64,000 nucleotides of DNA from Actinomycetaceae bacterium (GTDB lineage Bacteria > Actinomycetota > Actinomycetes > Actinomycetales > Actinomycetaceae). Of the stretch, positions 11,300 through 21,036 are shown one piece after another (position 1 is the stretch's first letter; each line of letters begins with the position of its first letter). The stretch spans positions 25,581-89,580 of the forward strand of contig JAUMUM010000007.1 in assembly GCA_030530685.1 (NCBI GenBank), in the 5' to 3' direction. The notes beneath the pieces are model-generated. The model saw only the letters and a program-made list of their open reading frames with translations. It made no database searches and had not been told where the DNA came from. Made by a program: the position numbers and the translations under genes.

Positions 11300-12028
11300 T
11301 CACCGCGCAGCCACGGACCTCGACGCCGCGATGGGCAGGGCCGGCCGCACCCGCGCAGAGGCGATCCCACGCGTGGTCTTGCCGAGCCGCTGCCGCACCC
11401 GGCCGTGGAGCACCGTGCCCGAAACGGCCGCACCGGCCACCGACTCCTCGCCGGCAAAGAGGGTGAACGTCCACCTCTCGCGCAGTTCGCAGTCGGGCAT
11501 GACCTCGCCGCACTGGAGCGTGAGCGCGCCCCACAGCTGGCGGATCATGAGGCCGCGAGTGTCGAATCCGTCGACGACGAACGCCTCTGCCTCGGCCTCG
11601 CGCACGTCGTCCCAGCTGCCCATGGCCAGGCCGGCGTCGGAGGTCGCCGCCACGAAGAGCGTCCAGTCGGCGCCGGCCTGGCAGGCGTCGACGCCGGCGG
11701 GAAGGCGCGCGTCGACGACATCGGGCTCGACGGCCTCGCCCTGGTCGCGCCGCGCCGCATCGGGCAGCACGCCACGCGTGTCGAGGCGGGACGGATCGGG
11801 AACCAGTAGCGGGCCGAACGACGTCGTCGCGGCGAATCGTGCCTGGCGAAAGTGCTCGGTCAGTGCCTGGCTGGCCGCATCGGCGGCGTCCCAGGCCGCG
11901 CTATCGAAGGCTTCGTCTAGATAATCGACATCGGGGATCGGCAGCGATGCCTCGGCGAGCGTCTCGGCCACCGACGCCACCTTCACCCAACCGGAGTGCG
12001 CAAGTTCCTGCTTCATGTTCGATGGCAT
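11300..12028 (-). CDS. Protein of unknown function, acidic
   Basis: I do not recognise this 242-residue protein. It is acidic, Ala/Asp-rich in the first half, has no signal peptide or membrane segment, and ends in a basic tail (GKTTRGIASARVRPALP). The reading frame extends upstream to 12157, but the ATG at 12028 has GAGGAA 4 nt in front and the extension is Pro/Arg-rich and noncoding in character. It lies behind lysC on the same strand but 251 bp away. The open frame and Asp-rich codon pattern make it a likely gene. Confidence 0.6.
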   Translation of the reverse strand: MPSNMKQELAHSGWVKVASVAETLAEASLPIPDVDYLDEAFDSAAWDAADAASQALTEHFRQARFAATTSFGPLLVPDPSRLDTRGVLPDAARRDQGEAVEPDVVDARLPAGVDACQAGADWTLFVAATSDAGLAMGSWDDVREAEAEAFVVDGFDTRGLMIRQLWGALTLQCGEVMPDCELRERWTFTLFAGEESVAGAAVSGTVLHGRVRQRLGKTTRGIASARVRPALPIAASRSVAAR

Positions 12029-12386
12029 GTTGTTCCTCGGTTCGGATCTGCCCCAGCCTACGGGCCGTCGCGCCAAGGCGACAGGGCAGGCGCCGCGGTG
12101 ATTATCGGCGGCCTGCGGCACTGTCGACGGCCGCGATAAACCCGCGCGGGCGCGCAACGGTCACGTCGGGGCGCTCGGCGGCGACGAACCTGGACTGTCG
12201 CGGGTTGCCCTGCTCCATGGGCACGCGCACCTTGGGGCCACACAGGCGATGGCATCACGCTCAACCCGACAACCTTGCCCGAGCACCCTCAGGGGTATGT
12301 CCGCGCCGGCTCGCCGCCCTCGTCGTCCAACAACCTTGCCCGGTATGCTTGACTCCCAAGTTCGGGCTCAGCGAGAGGCGGAGGCA
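12029..12386. other. Intergenic region with a 13-bp direct repeat
   Basis: No convincing gene. The 13-mer ACAACCTTGCCCG occurs at 12269-12281 and 12330-12342, both upstream of the ArsR-type regulator. This could be a regulator site, but it is not palindromic. Confidence 0.4.
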
Positions 12387-12716
12387 GTGAACGACGCACA
12401 TCGACTTTCCGACAGGCAACTCCTCGACGCGCTCAAGGCACTGGCCAATCCTGTACGTCTGCAGATCATGGAGTGGCTGCGCAACCCGAATGAAGAATTC
12501 GCCGATTGGGAGCCGATCGCCGACCGGACCGAAGTCGGCGTCTGCGCAAGCCATATCCAAGCTAAAGCCCAGCTGGCACAGTCGACCATCTCCTCCTACA
12601 TGACCACTCTCGAACACGCGGGGCTCGTGCATTCCACGCGGATTGGAAAGTGGACACACTACAAGCGCAACGAGGACCGGTTACGCCTCGTCGGTCGGGC
12701 AGTAAGCGACATGTGA
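12387..12716 (+). CDS. ArsR-family winged-helix regulator
   Basis: A 109-residue regulator, the usual size for the family. LLDALKALANPVRLQIMEWL begins the winged helix; the recognition helix is in QSTISSYMTTLEHAGL and the wing in STRIGKWTHYKRNE. No paired cysteines typical of metal sensors are seen near the recognition helix, so it may sense something else. GTG at 12387 was chosen, with AGAGG 8 nt upstream; ATG at 12345 or 12249 would add a low-complexity leader. It lies just upstream of the NAD(P)H oxidoreductase gene, which has its own promoter, and probably controls it. Confidence 0.8.
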   Translation: MNDAHRLSDRQLLDALKALANPVRLQIMEWLRNPNEEFADWEPIADRTEVGVCASHIQAKAQLAQSTISSYMTTLEHAGLVHSTRIGKWTHYKRNEDRLRLVGRAVSDM

Positions 12717-12762
12717 ATCGATCCAGACCCACGTTCTTTCGACTCTTCCTCCGGCACACATA

Positions 12763-12790
12763 TTGACGAATCGTGTTTTGTAGATATGAT
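12763..12790 (+). promoter_or_regulatory. Promoter giving a leaderless NAD(P)H oxidoreductase message
   Basis: TTGACG and TATGAT with 16-bp spacing, close to consensus. The last base of the -10 is 7 nt before the ATG at 12797, and no ribosome binding site fits between, so the transcript probably begins at the start codon. Confidence 0.7.
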
Positions 12791-12796
12791 TACCGC

Positions 12797-13486
12797 ATGA
12801 CCGCCCGTCCTTCGCGTGCCCTCATCGTTCACGCCCATCCCGAACCCCGTTCCTTTTGCACCTCCGCGGCCCACATGGCACTTCACTCTCTACGTTCTCA
12901 GAGCTGCAACGTCGACTTCATCGACCTTTACGCTCGCCAGTTCAATCCCGTTCTGACACGGGATGAGTTCCCCTCCTTCAATGGCGTCTTCTTCAAACCA
13001 CAACGCGAACAGTGGAATGCAACAAAAAACGGCACTCTTCCCGAAGAAGTCCAGGCCGATCTCGACCTATTGCTGCGCAGCGACCTGCTGGTCCTGTCCT
13101 TCCCTCTGTGGTGGTTTTCCATGCCCGCCATCCTCAAAGGCTGGCTGGATCGAGTCTTCGCTATGGGCGCAGTGGCCGGCGGCGACTTGGGTACATATGA
13201 CAATGCCGCACTCACGGGGCGGCGCGCAGTGGTCCTCACGTCCACGGGCGGGCCGGCCGAGGCCTTCACCGACTCCGGCGCATTTGGCAATATCGACGAC
13301 TTCCTCTTCCACATCAATCGCGGAATCCTCGAGTTCGTAGGCTACGACGCGCTTGAACCGATCGTCACGTACGGTCCCGCCCATATCGACGATGCTCGCC
13401 GGACGAGCGCGCTTGCGCACGTGGGCCACGCCTTTGACACTCTCTGCGAACGGCCCCTGGCCTCAACTTCGCGCCGACACCTTTAG
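12797..13486 (+). CDS. NAD(P)H oxidoreductase, flavodoxin-like fold
   Basis: A 229-residue protein of the NAD(P)H dehydrogenase (quinone)/MdaB-KefF family. The flavin phosphate loop is RALIVHAHPEPRSFC, and the diagnostic FPLWWFSMPAILKGWLDR is present, followed by LTSTGGP. It probably reduces quinones or nitro compounds with two electrons, protecting against redox stress. The start at 12797 replaces an upstream in-frame TTG because the promoter lies between them. It is adjacent to an ArsR-type regulator, the probable controller. Confidence 0.87.
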   Translation: MTARPSRALIVHAHPEPRSFCTSAAHMALHSLRSQSCNVDFIDLYARQFNPVLTRDEFPSFNGVFFKPQREQWNATKNGTLPEEVQADLDLLLRSDLLVLSFPLWWFSMPAILKGWLDRVFAMGAVAGGDLGTYDNAALTGRRAVVLTSTGGPAEAFTDSGAFGNIDDFLFHINRGILEFVGYDALEPIVTYGPAHIDDARRTSALAHVGHAFDTLCERPLASTSRRHL

Positions 13487-14111
13487 TGCAACATGCCCGC
13501 GATGACGGAGCCGGGCGGGTTGCGCTGGCCGCATCTTCGCGGCGGCGACCGACGGCGCGCTCTGGCCTACGACGCGGAGGCCGCTTGGCACACCAGGCGG
13601 TGCCGGGCACTGGAAACCTGCCCGATAACCAGCACCCGGCACCATGGGTAGCCGCCACCCAGCCGACTTCACTGCCATGCCTCGAGGCATCCGACCACCT
13701 CGGAGCATGCGGGCCGCTCGCCGTTCTCATATTCAATGTACGAACGCCCCCCGGGGCGCGTGCCCCGCTCCCGGCACATGTCATCACACGCTATCCGGTT
13801 GTCGGCCGCGCATCGCGCACCGCACTGCGCCCGCGGCCCGAGCGCCAGTGTGACCCACCCTCGTCGATCACCGGTACTCACTTGAGAAAATACCGGCGCA
13901 CGCGAAGGGTGAGAATCAGCCCACGGTTGGATATTCTGACTGGACTCAACTGGCCAGACTCGACGTGGCAGGTTCGAGCCGGCAGCGGCGCCACGCTCAG
14001 GCGGAGCATGACGCCGCTGCGACGCGTTCCCGTGGCTGCCGGGCGCGCGGTCTGCAGCGGTGCTGGCCGGGTACCTCCGGCTGGCCCCTAGGGCGCGGTA
14101 CCGGTTGGCCC
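13487..14111. other. Intergenic region without a supported gene
   Basis: Open frames here are short, shift between strands and lack ribosome binding sites. A near-identical 17-18 bp segment containing TGGCCCCTAGGGC is repeated at about 14082-14119, its second copy overlapping the recR stop codon. No RNA gene recognised. Confidence 0.5.
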
Positions 14112-14822
14112 CTAGGGCACCGCGCTGCCGGCTTGCTCCTCGTCCGCGGCAGTGCCGGGCGCTCCGGCCGTAGCGGTACCGCCGTGCCCCTCGTCGCCCG
14201 GCCCCCGACTCGACGGGGTGTGGATGCGCTGCCGACCCTCGAATGCCCGGGAAAGCGTGATCTCGTCGGCGTATTCGAGGTCGCCGCCCACGGGAAGCCC
14301 CGAGGCGAGGCGCGAGACGGCGACGCCGATGGGCACGAGCAGGCGGATGAGGTAGGCGGCCGTGGCCTCCCCCTCGATATTGGGGTCGGTGGCGAGGATG
14401 ACCTCCGTGACCGTGCCATCACCCAGCCGCTGGACGAGCTCGCGAATGCGCAGGTCCTCCGGGCCAACCCCCTGAATCGGGTTGATCGAGCCGCCGAGCA
14501 CGTGGTACCTGCCGCGGAACTCGCGGGTGCGCTCGATGGCGAGGATGTCCTTGGATTCCTCGACGACACAGATCACCGTGTCGAGCCGACGCTGGTCCGT
14601 GCAGATCGAGCAGACTTCGGCCTCGGTGACATTGCCACATATTTCGCAAAAGCGCACGCGCTCCTTGACCTTGAGCAGCGCCGTGGCCAGTGCCTGGACA
14701 TCGGCCGGTTCCTCGTCGAGGATGTGGAAGGCGATGCGCTGGGCGCTCTTTGGCCCCACGCCGGGCAACCGCCCGAGCTCGTCGATCAGTTCCTGGACCG
14801 CGCCGTCGTACACGCCGGCCAT
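14112..14822 (-). CDS. recR: Recombination mediator protein RecR
   Basis: A 236-residue RecR, about 35 residues longer than usual because of a Gly/Pro/Glu-rich C-terminal tail. Order: helix-hairpin-helix ([14 protein letters not shown]), zinc finger with C60, C63, C72 and C75 (numbered from the GTG at 14825), then the Toprim domain ([20 protein letters not shown]). It loads RecA in the RecFOR gap-repair route. Its ATG overlaps the dnaX stop by one base; the GTG immediately before is an alternative start. The dnaX-recR pairing is a conserved arrangement. Confidence 0.95.
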   Translation of the reverse strand: MAGVYDGAVQELIDELGRLPGVGPKSAQRIAFHILDEEPADVQALATALLKVKERVRFCEICGNVTEAEVCSICTDQRRLDTVICVVEESKDILAIERTREFRGRYHVLGGSINPIQGVGPEDLRIRELVQRLGDGTVTEVILATDPNIEGEATAAYLIRLLVPIGVAVSRLASGLPVGGDLEYADEITLSRAFEGRQRIHTPSSRGPGDEGHGGTATAGAPGTAADEEQAGSAVP

Positions 14823-17800
14823 CACTGCCCTCCCTCGTTCTTGGCGATTTCTTCAATTACCGTCGCGTCGAATGTCAATAGCACGACGTCGAGCCCGACA
14901 AGGTTGGACTGCTCGATCGTCGGATCGGACAGGCTGACCTCGTCCTCGTCGGCAATCTCGGCCTGCGACGGAGGCCTGCGACGTTCAGCCTCGCCGCCGT
15001 GGGCAGCGAGGATCCGACTCGCGATCGACTCCGAGGCACGTGGCGGTGAAGCGCTGTTCGACGGGGCGAACGGGGGCTCGAAATCAGGCCCAGGCACCGA
15101 TGGCGACCTGGCCCCGCGCTTTGGCCGTACCGGGCCAGAACCCGGCGAGGCGGACGCAGGCGGGGAATCGGCCCGTGGCGCCGACTCCGGCCCGAACTCC
15201 GGCGGCGAATCGGACGCGGCAGGAGCGGGCATGGGCATGCGCTGCTTGTAGAAGGGAACGTCGTCGCGATCTTGGAGGCCGGGCGAGGGCGCGGGCGGCT
15301 GGCTCGGCCCTGATACTCCGCCGGCTGGCGAGCCTGGTGAGGTATGCCCGGGTGCAGGCCGCGACGGCGCGCCCGGCGACGGGGCCGCATACGGCTCGTA
15401 CGGGTCGTATTCGGGCACCGGAGGTAGGACCGGGTCGTGCTCGGGTTCCGCGCGAGTGGCCGACGGCTCGCCCTCCGGCGTGCCGTCCGCGCCAGATTCC
15501 GTCCCGGCTGCGCGATGCGCCCGAGGCGCGTCGAGCAGCTGGGCGAGGACCCCGGCCGGGTCGACGCCGGCGATGTCGAGCACCGCGGGCGCGCCGTCGG
15601 CGAGCGGAGCGGGCTCGGGGCCGCCCGGCTGGGCCGCCTCGGCCGATCCTCCGGTGGCAGTGGGCCAGTCGTGCGAGCCGCGACCTGCCTCGGTGCCACG
15701 CCGGCCATCGGCTCGACCGCCGCCTTCTCCGCCCGGGTCGTCACATGACGTGCCGGCCCGTGGCCCGCCGTCTGCTAGATCGACAACCTGCCCGGCCGCG
15801 TCCCGCGGGGTGCGGGTTAGGGCAGTCGGCGTGTGCGAAGGCGTCGCGGACCTGGCCACGTCCGGCACGGACCCCGCCGATTCCGACGCATGCCTGACCA
15901 CATCCGGCGCCGGCCCAGCCGCATCCTGCGGGGCGCGTCCCGGCGAGCCCACCACTTCCGCCGGGCGACCGTCCTGGCCACTGTCGGCCGAGGCTTCTCT
16001 TCCCCCGGCCGGGCCTGCCAGCCCCCCGGCCGGCGCGCTATTTCCTCCGTTCGACGCAGTGCTTCCTCCACGGCCGGAACTGCCACGACCGTCACCGCGG
16101 CCGCCTTCGCCACGCGCAACCGCCGCACCGGCGCCCCGCAACTCTCCCGCGATGGCATTCCCCGGGCCGTTCGAGCCCCCGCTCCCGCGTTCGGGCGCAT
16201 CTGCCCTCGGGCCGCGGGGCGCTCGGCGAGCGTCGTCCACCGGCGAGCTTCCAGCGGCGGATGGCTGCGGACCCGCCCCCCTATGGGCGGTCGGTGCTTT
16301 TGGGCTGTCACCACCGCCAACCAGCGCTCGCACGCGCACGTCGATCCCGAGGACATCGTGCAGGGCCGCGGCCACACGCTCGCCGTGTCCGCGGTCGTTG
16401 AAAGTGGTTGCCAACCCGGCCGTCTTGAACTGGAGAACGAGCATGCCATCCTGGAGCGAGCCGACCATGGCGTGGCCGTCGATGAGCGCCGCCGACGACT
16501 TCGAGGTCTGCGAGACGGCCTCGACGATCTCCTTCCAACGCTGCCGGACGATCGACGCGTCCCCAGAGCCCATGGCGGCTTCCACCGTTCCTCCGCTTGG
16601 CGCCTCGGACCGCGGCCCCTCGGGTACCTGGGTGTCGGGGGCCGGCCCTCCACCGCTCGGCGCCGGTCGGCCAGCCTGTGGCGGGCGGCCCGGCTGCGCC
16701 GGTCGGCCGGCATGAGCGGGGCCTCCCTCCCTGCCAATTCCGGTCTCGGGCTCGATCGAGGCCGGCCACTGGGAGCGCGACGCCGCCTGCCTTTGCGGGC
16801 CCGATTCACCTCCGCGAGCGTGCCCGGGCGCTGCCGCCCCATCGGGCGTCGTCGGTTCAGCCTGTGTGGCCGGTTCACCAAACGCAGCGACCGCCGACGC
16901 ACCCCGCTTCGCGTCCGTGCCGCCCCTGCCCGACCCCGGCCCGCGCGTCGCCGACCGCTGCGCCGACGCCGGCCTCTGCACCGGCGGCCCAACCGGGGAT
17001 CCCGCGGCCACACCGACGCCAACGCCAGCACCGCCCACACCCGCAAAGCCGTCCCCTGCACCAGCCGCATCTACCGCGCCCACGCCCTGCGCCGCGCGCT
17101 CCAACGTCTGCGGCAGGAGCAGCCTGGCGCACAGCAGCTCGAGGAGCAACCGTGGCGACGTCGCCCCGACCATGCCGCTCAGTGCCTCGTTCGTCAGGTC
17201 CGCGGCGCGCGAAGCTCCGGCGGCTCCGAGGTGTTCGGCCTGCGCGAGCATCCTCTCGTACTGGTCACGCGGAACGGACGCCAGGACATCACCCGCATGC
17301 TCACCGGCCAGCGAAACAACGATGAGGTCACGCAGACGCTGCAACAGATCCTCGACGAAGCGCCGCGGGTCATGCCCCGACTGCACCACCCGCTCGACCA
17401 CCGCGAAAAGCGTGGCACCGTCACGCGCGGCAATGGCCTCGGCCGCGTCGTCGAGCAGCGAACCGTCGGTGAAACCCAGCAAGGCGATGGCCTGTTCGTA
17501 AGCCAGCACGCCGCCCTCGCTGCCGCCCATGAGCTGATCGAGCACCGACAGCGAGTCGCGCACCGAGCCTCCACCCGCCCTCACGACGAGCGGCAGCACC
17601 CCCGCCCCGATCTCGATCCGTTCCTCGGCGCAGATGCCGGACATGAACGACTCCAGGGTTTCCGGCGGAACCAGGCGGAACGGGTAGTGGTGGGTGCGCG
17701 AGCGGATCGTGCCGATGACCTTTTCCGGCTCCGTGGTAGCGAAGACGAACTTGACATGAGGCGGGGGCTCCTCGACGAGTTTGAGCAGCGCGTTGAAGCC

Positions 17801-18205
17801 CTGGTTGGAGACCATGTGGGCCTCGTCGATGACGAAGATCTTGTAGCGGTCACGTGCGGGCGCGAAGGCGGCGCGCTCAATGAGCTCGCGGGCGTCGTCG
17901 ACACCGCCGTGGCTGGCCGCGTCCATCTCGACGACGTCGAGGCTGCCACCGCCGCTCAAAGACAGTTCACGGCACGATTCGCACCTACCGCACGGGGTGT
18001 CCGTTGGCGCCTGCTCACAGTTCAGGCAGCGCGCCAGGATGCGGGCCGACGTCGTCTTTCCGCATCCGCGCGGTCCGGAGAAAAGGTAGGCGTGCGCCGT
18101 GCGATCCGCGCGCAGTGCCGCCATGAGCGGACGCGTCACGTGCTCCTGACCAATCACGTCCTGAAACTTTTGCGGGCGGTAACGCCGGTACAGTGCCATG
18201 CTCAC
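14822..18205 (-). CDS. dnaX: DNA polymerase III subunit gamma/tau with very long C-terminal extension
   Basis: An 1127-residue clamp-loader subunit. Residues 1-370 hold the AAA+ domain: [10 protein letters not shown], Walker [10 protein letters not shown] at 44-52, zinc cysteines between 60 and 78, Walker [10 protein letters not shown] and the sensor arginine region. Domain III follows. From about residue 400 the protein is a disordered Gly/Pro/Ser-rich region, interrupted near 560-660 by a folded segment ([10 protein letters not shown] to ALVGGG) resembling the tau domain that binds the polymerase alpha subunit. Family members are usually 600-800 residues. The start is GTG, giving [14 protein letters not shown] two codons later is possible. 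Confidence 0.95.
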   Translation of the reverse strand: MSMALYRRYRPQKFQDVIGQEHVTRPLMAALRADRTAHAYLFSGPRGCGKTTSARILARCLNCEQAPTDTPCGRCESCRELSLSGGGSLDVVEMDAASHGGVDDARELIERAAFAPARDRYKIFVIDEAHMVSNQGFNALLKLVEEPPPHVKFVFATTEPEKVIGTIRSRTHHYPFRLVPPETLESFMSGICAEERIEIGAGVLPLVVRAGGGSVRDSLSVLDQLMGGSEGGVLAYEQAIALLGFTDGSLLDDAAEAIAARDGATLFAVVERVVQSGHDPRRFVEDLLQRLRDLIVVSLAGEHAGDVLASVPRDQYERMLAQAEHLGAAGASRAADLTNEALSGMVGATSPRLLLELLCARLLLPQTLERAAQGVGAVDAAGAGDGFAGVGGAGVGVGVAAGSPVGPPVQRPASAQRSATRGPGSGRGGTDAKRGASAVAAFGEPATQAEPTTPDGAAAPGHARGGESGPQRQAASRSQWPASIEPETGIGREGGPAHAGRPAQPGRPPQAGRPAPSGGGPAPDTQVPEGPRSEAPSGGTVEAAMGSGDASIVRQRWKEIVEAVSQTSKSSAALIDGHAMVGSLQDGMLVLQFKTAGLATTFNDRGHGERVAAALHDVLGIDVRVRALVGGGDSPKAPTAHRGAGPQPSAAGSSPVDDARRAPRGPRADAPERGSGGSNGPGNAIAGELRGAGAAVARGEGGRGDGRGSSGRGGSTASNGGNSAPAGGLAGPAGGREASADSGQDGRPAEVVGSPGRAPQDAAGPAPDVVRHASESAGSVPDVARSATPSHTPTALTRTPRDAAGQVVDLADGGPRAGTSCDDPGGEGGGRADGRRGTEAGRGSHDWPTATGGSAEAAQPGGPEPAPLADGAPAVLDIAGVDPAGVLAQLLDAPRAHRAAGTESGADGTPEGEPSATRAEPEHDPVLPPVPEYDPYEPYAAPSPGAPSRPAPGHTSPGSPAGGVSGPSQPPAPSPGLQDRDDVPFYKQRMPMPAPAASDSPPEFGPESAPRADSPPASASPGSGPVRPKRGARSPSVPGPDFEPPFAPSNSASPPRASESIASRILAAHGGEAERRRPPSQAEIADEDEVSLSDPTIEQSNLVGLDVVLLTFDATVIEEIAKNEGGQ

Positions 18206-18344
18206 GTGAACAGTCTACGGGCCGCCTCCGACATTAAAAGCGCCGGTCAATGGAGTCGTGCCACTGCCGCGCGCACGATGCCGCAGGTCCGGCACGGTGC
18301 CGCAGGGCCGACAGCGCCGAAGCCCCACATCGACACGACGACAA

Positions 18345-18440
18345 TGCAAAGACTCCCCACGCACCCGCCAGAGCCCGCATACCCTTGCTGTCTTCCGACC
18401 CTGGGGGAGTTTTGCGCGATGACGTCGCATGAGGAGTCGT
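18345..18440 (-). ncRNA. ffs: Signal recognition particle RNA (small bacterial 4.5S type)
   Basis: On the minus strand the core reads CCCCCAGGGTCGGAAGACAG, then CAAGGGTA, matching the universal SRP domain IV pattern CAGG..CGGAAG..AGCA. The ends pair: GACTCC at 18438-18433 with GGGGAGTC ending at 18351, giving an RNA of about 90 nt, the size usual in high-GC Gram-positives. It scaffolds Ffh for co-translational targeting. It lies directly upstream of dnaX, a placement seen in many actinobacteria. Exact ends are approximate. Confidence 0.9.
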
Positions 18441-18512
18441 GCATTAGCTTACGGCACGCGGGCGGCCTTGGCTAGCCGCTCGGCGGGCCGATCTATCACT
18501 CCGGCACAGGCC

Positions 18513-18824
18513 TCAGGGCCTACCGCGAAACGCGCGCACCAGACTGGCCAGCCCCTTGGTCGCGAGAAACGTCCCGATGCCTGCACCGACGACGAGCGCG
18601 ACGGTGTTCGGCTGGAAGCGCGTGTGCCCGCCCTCGGTGATGTACATCCCCATCGGGATGGCGGACGAACCGCCACCGCCCTCGCCCTTATCGCCGGTTC
18701 CAAATCCGAAGGACGCGAGCGCCACGGGACGGACCGTGACTCCATCCACGCTTTCGCTATCTCCGAAACAGATTTTCATGGTGGCCTTGGCAATTCGATC
18801 GGCCGATTCAGCAACTGTACTCAT
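18513..18824 (-). CDS. GerW/YtfJ-family small protein
   Basis: A 103-residue protein with the family layout: a short N-terminal region with FGDSESVDGVTVRPVA, a glycine-rich centre (FGFGTGDKGEGGGGSSAIP) and a final hydrophobic stretch (VALVVGAGIGTFL) followed by a basic tail. GerW/YtfJ is a sporulation protein in Bacillus, but relatives are widespread in non-sporulating actinobacteria and of unknown role. ATG at 18824; a much longer open frame reading through from 19721 is rejected because it runs antisense to the YbaK-like gene. Confidence 0.8.
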   Translation of the reverse strand: MSTVAESADRIAKATMKICFGDSESVDGVTVRPVALASFGFGTGDKGEGGGGSSAIPMGMYITEGGHTRFQPNTVALVVGAGIGTFLATKGLASLVRAFRGRP

Positions 18825-19148
18825 GGAGCAATCGTAGTCGCTGCCCCTCCCGATACCGCCACTTCCCTGCCAGACCGGCGGCGATCGACGGAATGCCACG
18901 ACACCGGCCACCTGTGCTTCGAGTATGTGGGCCAGGCTGCCAGCGCCACGCCAGCATGCGCGACACTTCCTTTCGATGCGGGTGCCATCTCCGCGCACAA
19001 CGCCGGCCCGACGGTGCGGATGCGCGCGGCAGACGGCGTACAACAAGCAGACGGCATGCAACAGCAGACGGTGCGCGCGGCAGACGCCGCGGGTGTGCGA
19101 TCGCGGACACCTGGCGACGCCGCAGGCCCCGCCTCTTAAGGTAGAGAC
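18825..19148. other. Intergenic region with short GCAGACGG repeats
   Basis: No gene supported. GCAGACGG or GCAGACGC occurs four times between 19027 and 19086. The final stretch TAAGGTAGAGAC before the ATG at 19149 could serve either as a -10 box of a leaderless transcript or, through AAGG, as a weak ribosome binding site. Confidence 0.45.
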
Positions 19149-19709
19149 ATGAGCGTCGACATTCCCGGACTGGGCACCGCCGACTGGCGCAGCGCCCTCG
19201 ACAACCTCGATCTCCTTGCCGTGCCCGTGGCTTCGGCCCTTCGGGAACTCGGCGAGCGCGAGCCCTCCCTGACCTCGCGCGCGCTCGTCGCCCCGATCGA
19301 CCCCGAGTTCGCCGACACCGACGCCATGACCGAGCGCTACGGAATGGACCTCTACCTTTCTTGCAACTGCGTATTGGTGGCCGGCAAGCGCGAGGGCGAG
19401 GAGCGGATCGCGGCCGCCGTCGTCCGTGCAACGACCAAGGCCGACGTCAACCACACCATCAAGAAGCTCCTCAACGTGCGCAAGGCCTCGTTCTGGCCGC
19501 AGGAGCGCGCGGTCGAGGCATCCGGCATGGAGTACGGCGGGATCACGCCCGTGGGCGTGCCGGCAGATTGGCGGTTGCTGCTCGATGCCCGCGTGGTCGA
19601 GGGGCACTGCATCATCGGCTCCGGCCTGCGCTCCTCCAAGCTCTCGGTCCCCGGCGCGCTGTTGGCCGCGCTGCCGGGAGCCGAGATCGTCGAAGGCCTG
19701 GGCGCCTAG
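19149..19709 (+). CDS. YbaK/EbsC-family aminoacyl-tRNA deacylase
   Basis: A 186-residue protein with the YbaK/ProX editing fold. The diagnostic C-terminal part is EYGGITPVGVPADW followed by VVEGHCIIGSGLRSSKL; the earlier segment VVRATTKADVNHTIKKLL contains the conserved lysine region. Members hydrolyse mischarged Cys-tRNA(Pro) or Ala-tRNA(Pro). The substrate here is not determinable. It is convergent with the XRE/ABC operon. Confidence 0.82.
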   Translation: MSVDIPGLGTADWRSALDNLDLLAVPVASALRELGEREPSLTSRALVAPIDPEFADTDAMTERYGMDLYLSCNCVLVAGKREGEERIAAAVVRATTKADVNHTIKKLLNVRKASFWPQERAVEASGMEYGGITPVGVPADWRLLLDARVVEGHCIIGSGLRSSKLSVPGALLAALPGAEIVEGLGA

Positions 19710-19881
19710 CGCCGCCAGCATAGCCTCACCCCGCCGACGCGGGCTAACGCTCCGGCACAGGCTAAGCCGCCTTGGCTTCTGCCCGGCCGACCTCGCGAAT
19801 GCCCGCGGGCCGCGCCGTCGCCCTTGCGATCGCGCCGCCAGCCCTTCCTTACACAGCCCGTCAGCCCGTCATTTCCCAGCG

Positions 19882-20106
19882 TCAGCCCTTCCCCTCACTT
19901 CCCAGCCGGGGAAAGGGCTTGAGCGAGAAGATCACCTCGACGGGCACGTCGAAGTACTCGGCGATCTGTAGGGCCAGCGCCAGCGACGGCGCATACTCAC
20001 CGCGCTCGAGGTAGCCGATGGTCTGGTAGTGCACGCCCACGGCCTCGGCGAGCTCGCGCCGGGACGTGCCGCGTTCGGTGCGCAACATGGCGATGCGGTT
20101 GTACAT
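19882..20106 (-). CDS. XRE-family regulator of the ABC exporter operon
   Basis: A 74-residue one-domain Cro/C1-type helix-turn-helix protein: NRIAMLRTERGTSRRELAEA, VGVHYQTIGYLERGEYAPSL. This short YgzD-like type is commonly found with ABC-2 exporters. It starts 7 bp after the permease stop in the same operon and is probably its autoregulator, possibly acting at the palindrome at 22172-22197. Confidence 0.85.
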   Translation of the reverse strand: MYNRIAMLRTERGTSRRELAEAVGVHYQTIGYLERGEYAPSLALALQIAEYFDVPVEVIFSLKPFPRLGSEGKG

Positions 20107-20112
20107 CGATGC

Positions 20113-21036
20113 TCAATACCCCTTGGCCAGAACACGCTGCCGGGCCGCTGCCATGGAACTTCCCGACACTCCACGGACCATCCGGCGCACGAGGACCGGG
20201 GCCACCGCAAGAAGTACCACCGTCCATGTGCCGACCACCGCCAGCGATTCCAGGGTACGCCACGATTCGCCGAGTTCCAGCACGACGGCCCCGTCGGGCA
20301 GGAAGGCCGATCGCATGCCCAGACCCAACCAGTAGAGGGGGAAGACCTGGGCAATGGCCTGAAGCCACCCCGCCTGCTCGGTGATTGGCAGGACGAGCCC
20401 CGAAAAGAAAATGAGCGCCCCAAACCCAAACACCATAATGGCCGGCAAAATTGGTGTACGGCTCAAACAGCCCACAATGATTCCGGCGACGACTGAACAC
20501 ACCATCCCCAGAAGTCCCCACGCAAGCGCCGCCGCCCACCGCAATGGCGTGTCCGGCATCATGGTGCCAGCTACCACGGCGCCTGCGGCGAGCGTCAGCG
20601 TGAACATCACGAAGGCGAACGCGCACTGGCACAGGAGCTTGCCGCAGATGTAGCCACTCACCCCGTGAGGGATTGCGCGCATCCGCATGAGCGTGCCGTC
20701 TTCCCTTTCGACCTGAATCTCCGTGGCCATATTGGCAAATCCTATGCCGAATACGCTCAGGGTGAGCATTCCGGGCAGTAACCACTCGACGGTCGTGATG
20801 GAAAGGTCAGCCGTGCCCGACATGTGCGATCCGAACCGGCCAGCAAGAAGCATGACGGCCGGCGGTATGAGATAGTTGACGATCGCCCAGCTGAGCAGCG
20901 TGTTGCGCACGTCGACCTTGGCCTGGCGCACGCCCAGGCGCAGGACGTCGCGCGCGGACGGGCGGCGCACGCCCTCGCGGCGGCCCACACCCGGCGAGGC
21001 CGCCGCACAGTTGCGTTCAACGCGAATGCTACTCAT
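20113..21036 (-). CDS. ABC-2 type transporter permease
   Basis: A 307-residue membrane protein with six hydrophobic segments, including NYLIPPAVMLLAG, LLPGMLTLSVFGIGF, GAVVAGTMM and GFGALIFFSGLVLPI. The amphipathic loop EIQVEREDGTLMRMRAIP between the second and third segments is the ABC-2 family hallmark. A basic N-terminal extension of about 40 residues precedes the first segment. Its start overlaps the ATPase stop by 4 bp. It probably exports a drug, lipid or peptide. Confidence 0.87.
   Translation of the reverse strand: MSSIRVERNCAAASPGVGRREGVRRPSARDVLRLGVRQAKVDVRNTLLSWAIVNYLIPPAVMLLAGRFGSHMSGTADLSITTVEWLLPGMLTLSVFGIGFANMATEIQVEREDGTLMRMRAIPHGVSGYICGKLLCQCAFAFVMFTLTLAAGAVVAGTMMPDTPLRWAAALAWGLLGMVCSVVAGIIVGCLSRTPILPAIMVFGFGALIFFSGLVLPITEQAGWLQAIAQVFPLYWLGLGMRSAFLPDGAVVLELGESWRTLESLAVVGTWTVVLLAVAPVLVRRMVRGVSGSSMAAARQRVLAKGY

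Noticed and set aside
15833..18475. 880-residue open frame on the plus strand opposite dnaX
   Set aside because: Arg-rich antisense shadow of dnaX without ribosome site or domain signal; it also crosses the SRP RNA gene.
18513..19721. 402-residue open frame on the minus strand
   Set aside because: It runs antisense through the YbaK-like gene and only its last 103 residues look like a real protein (GerW/YtfJ); the long form is a composition artefact.
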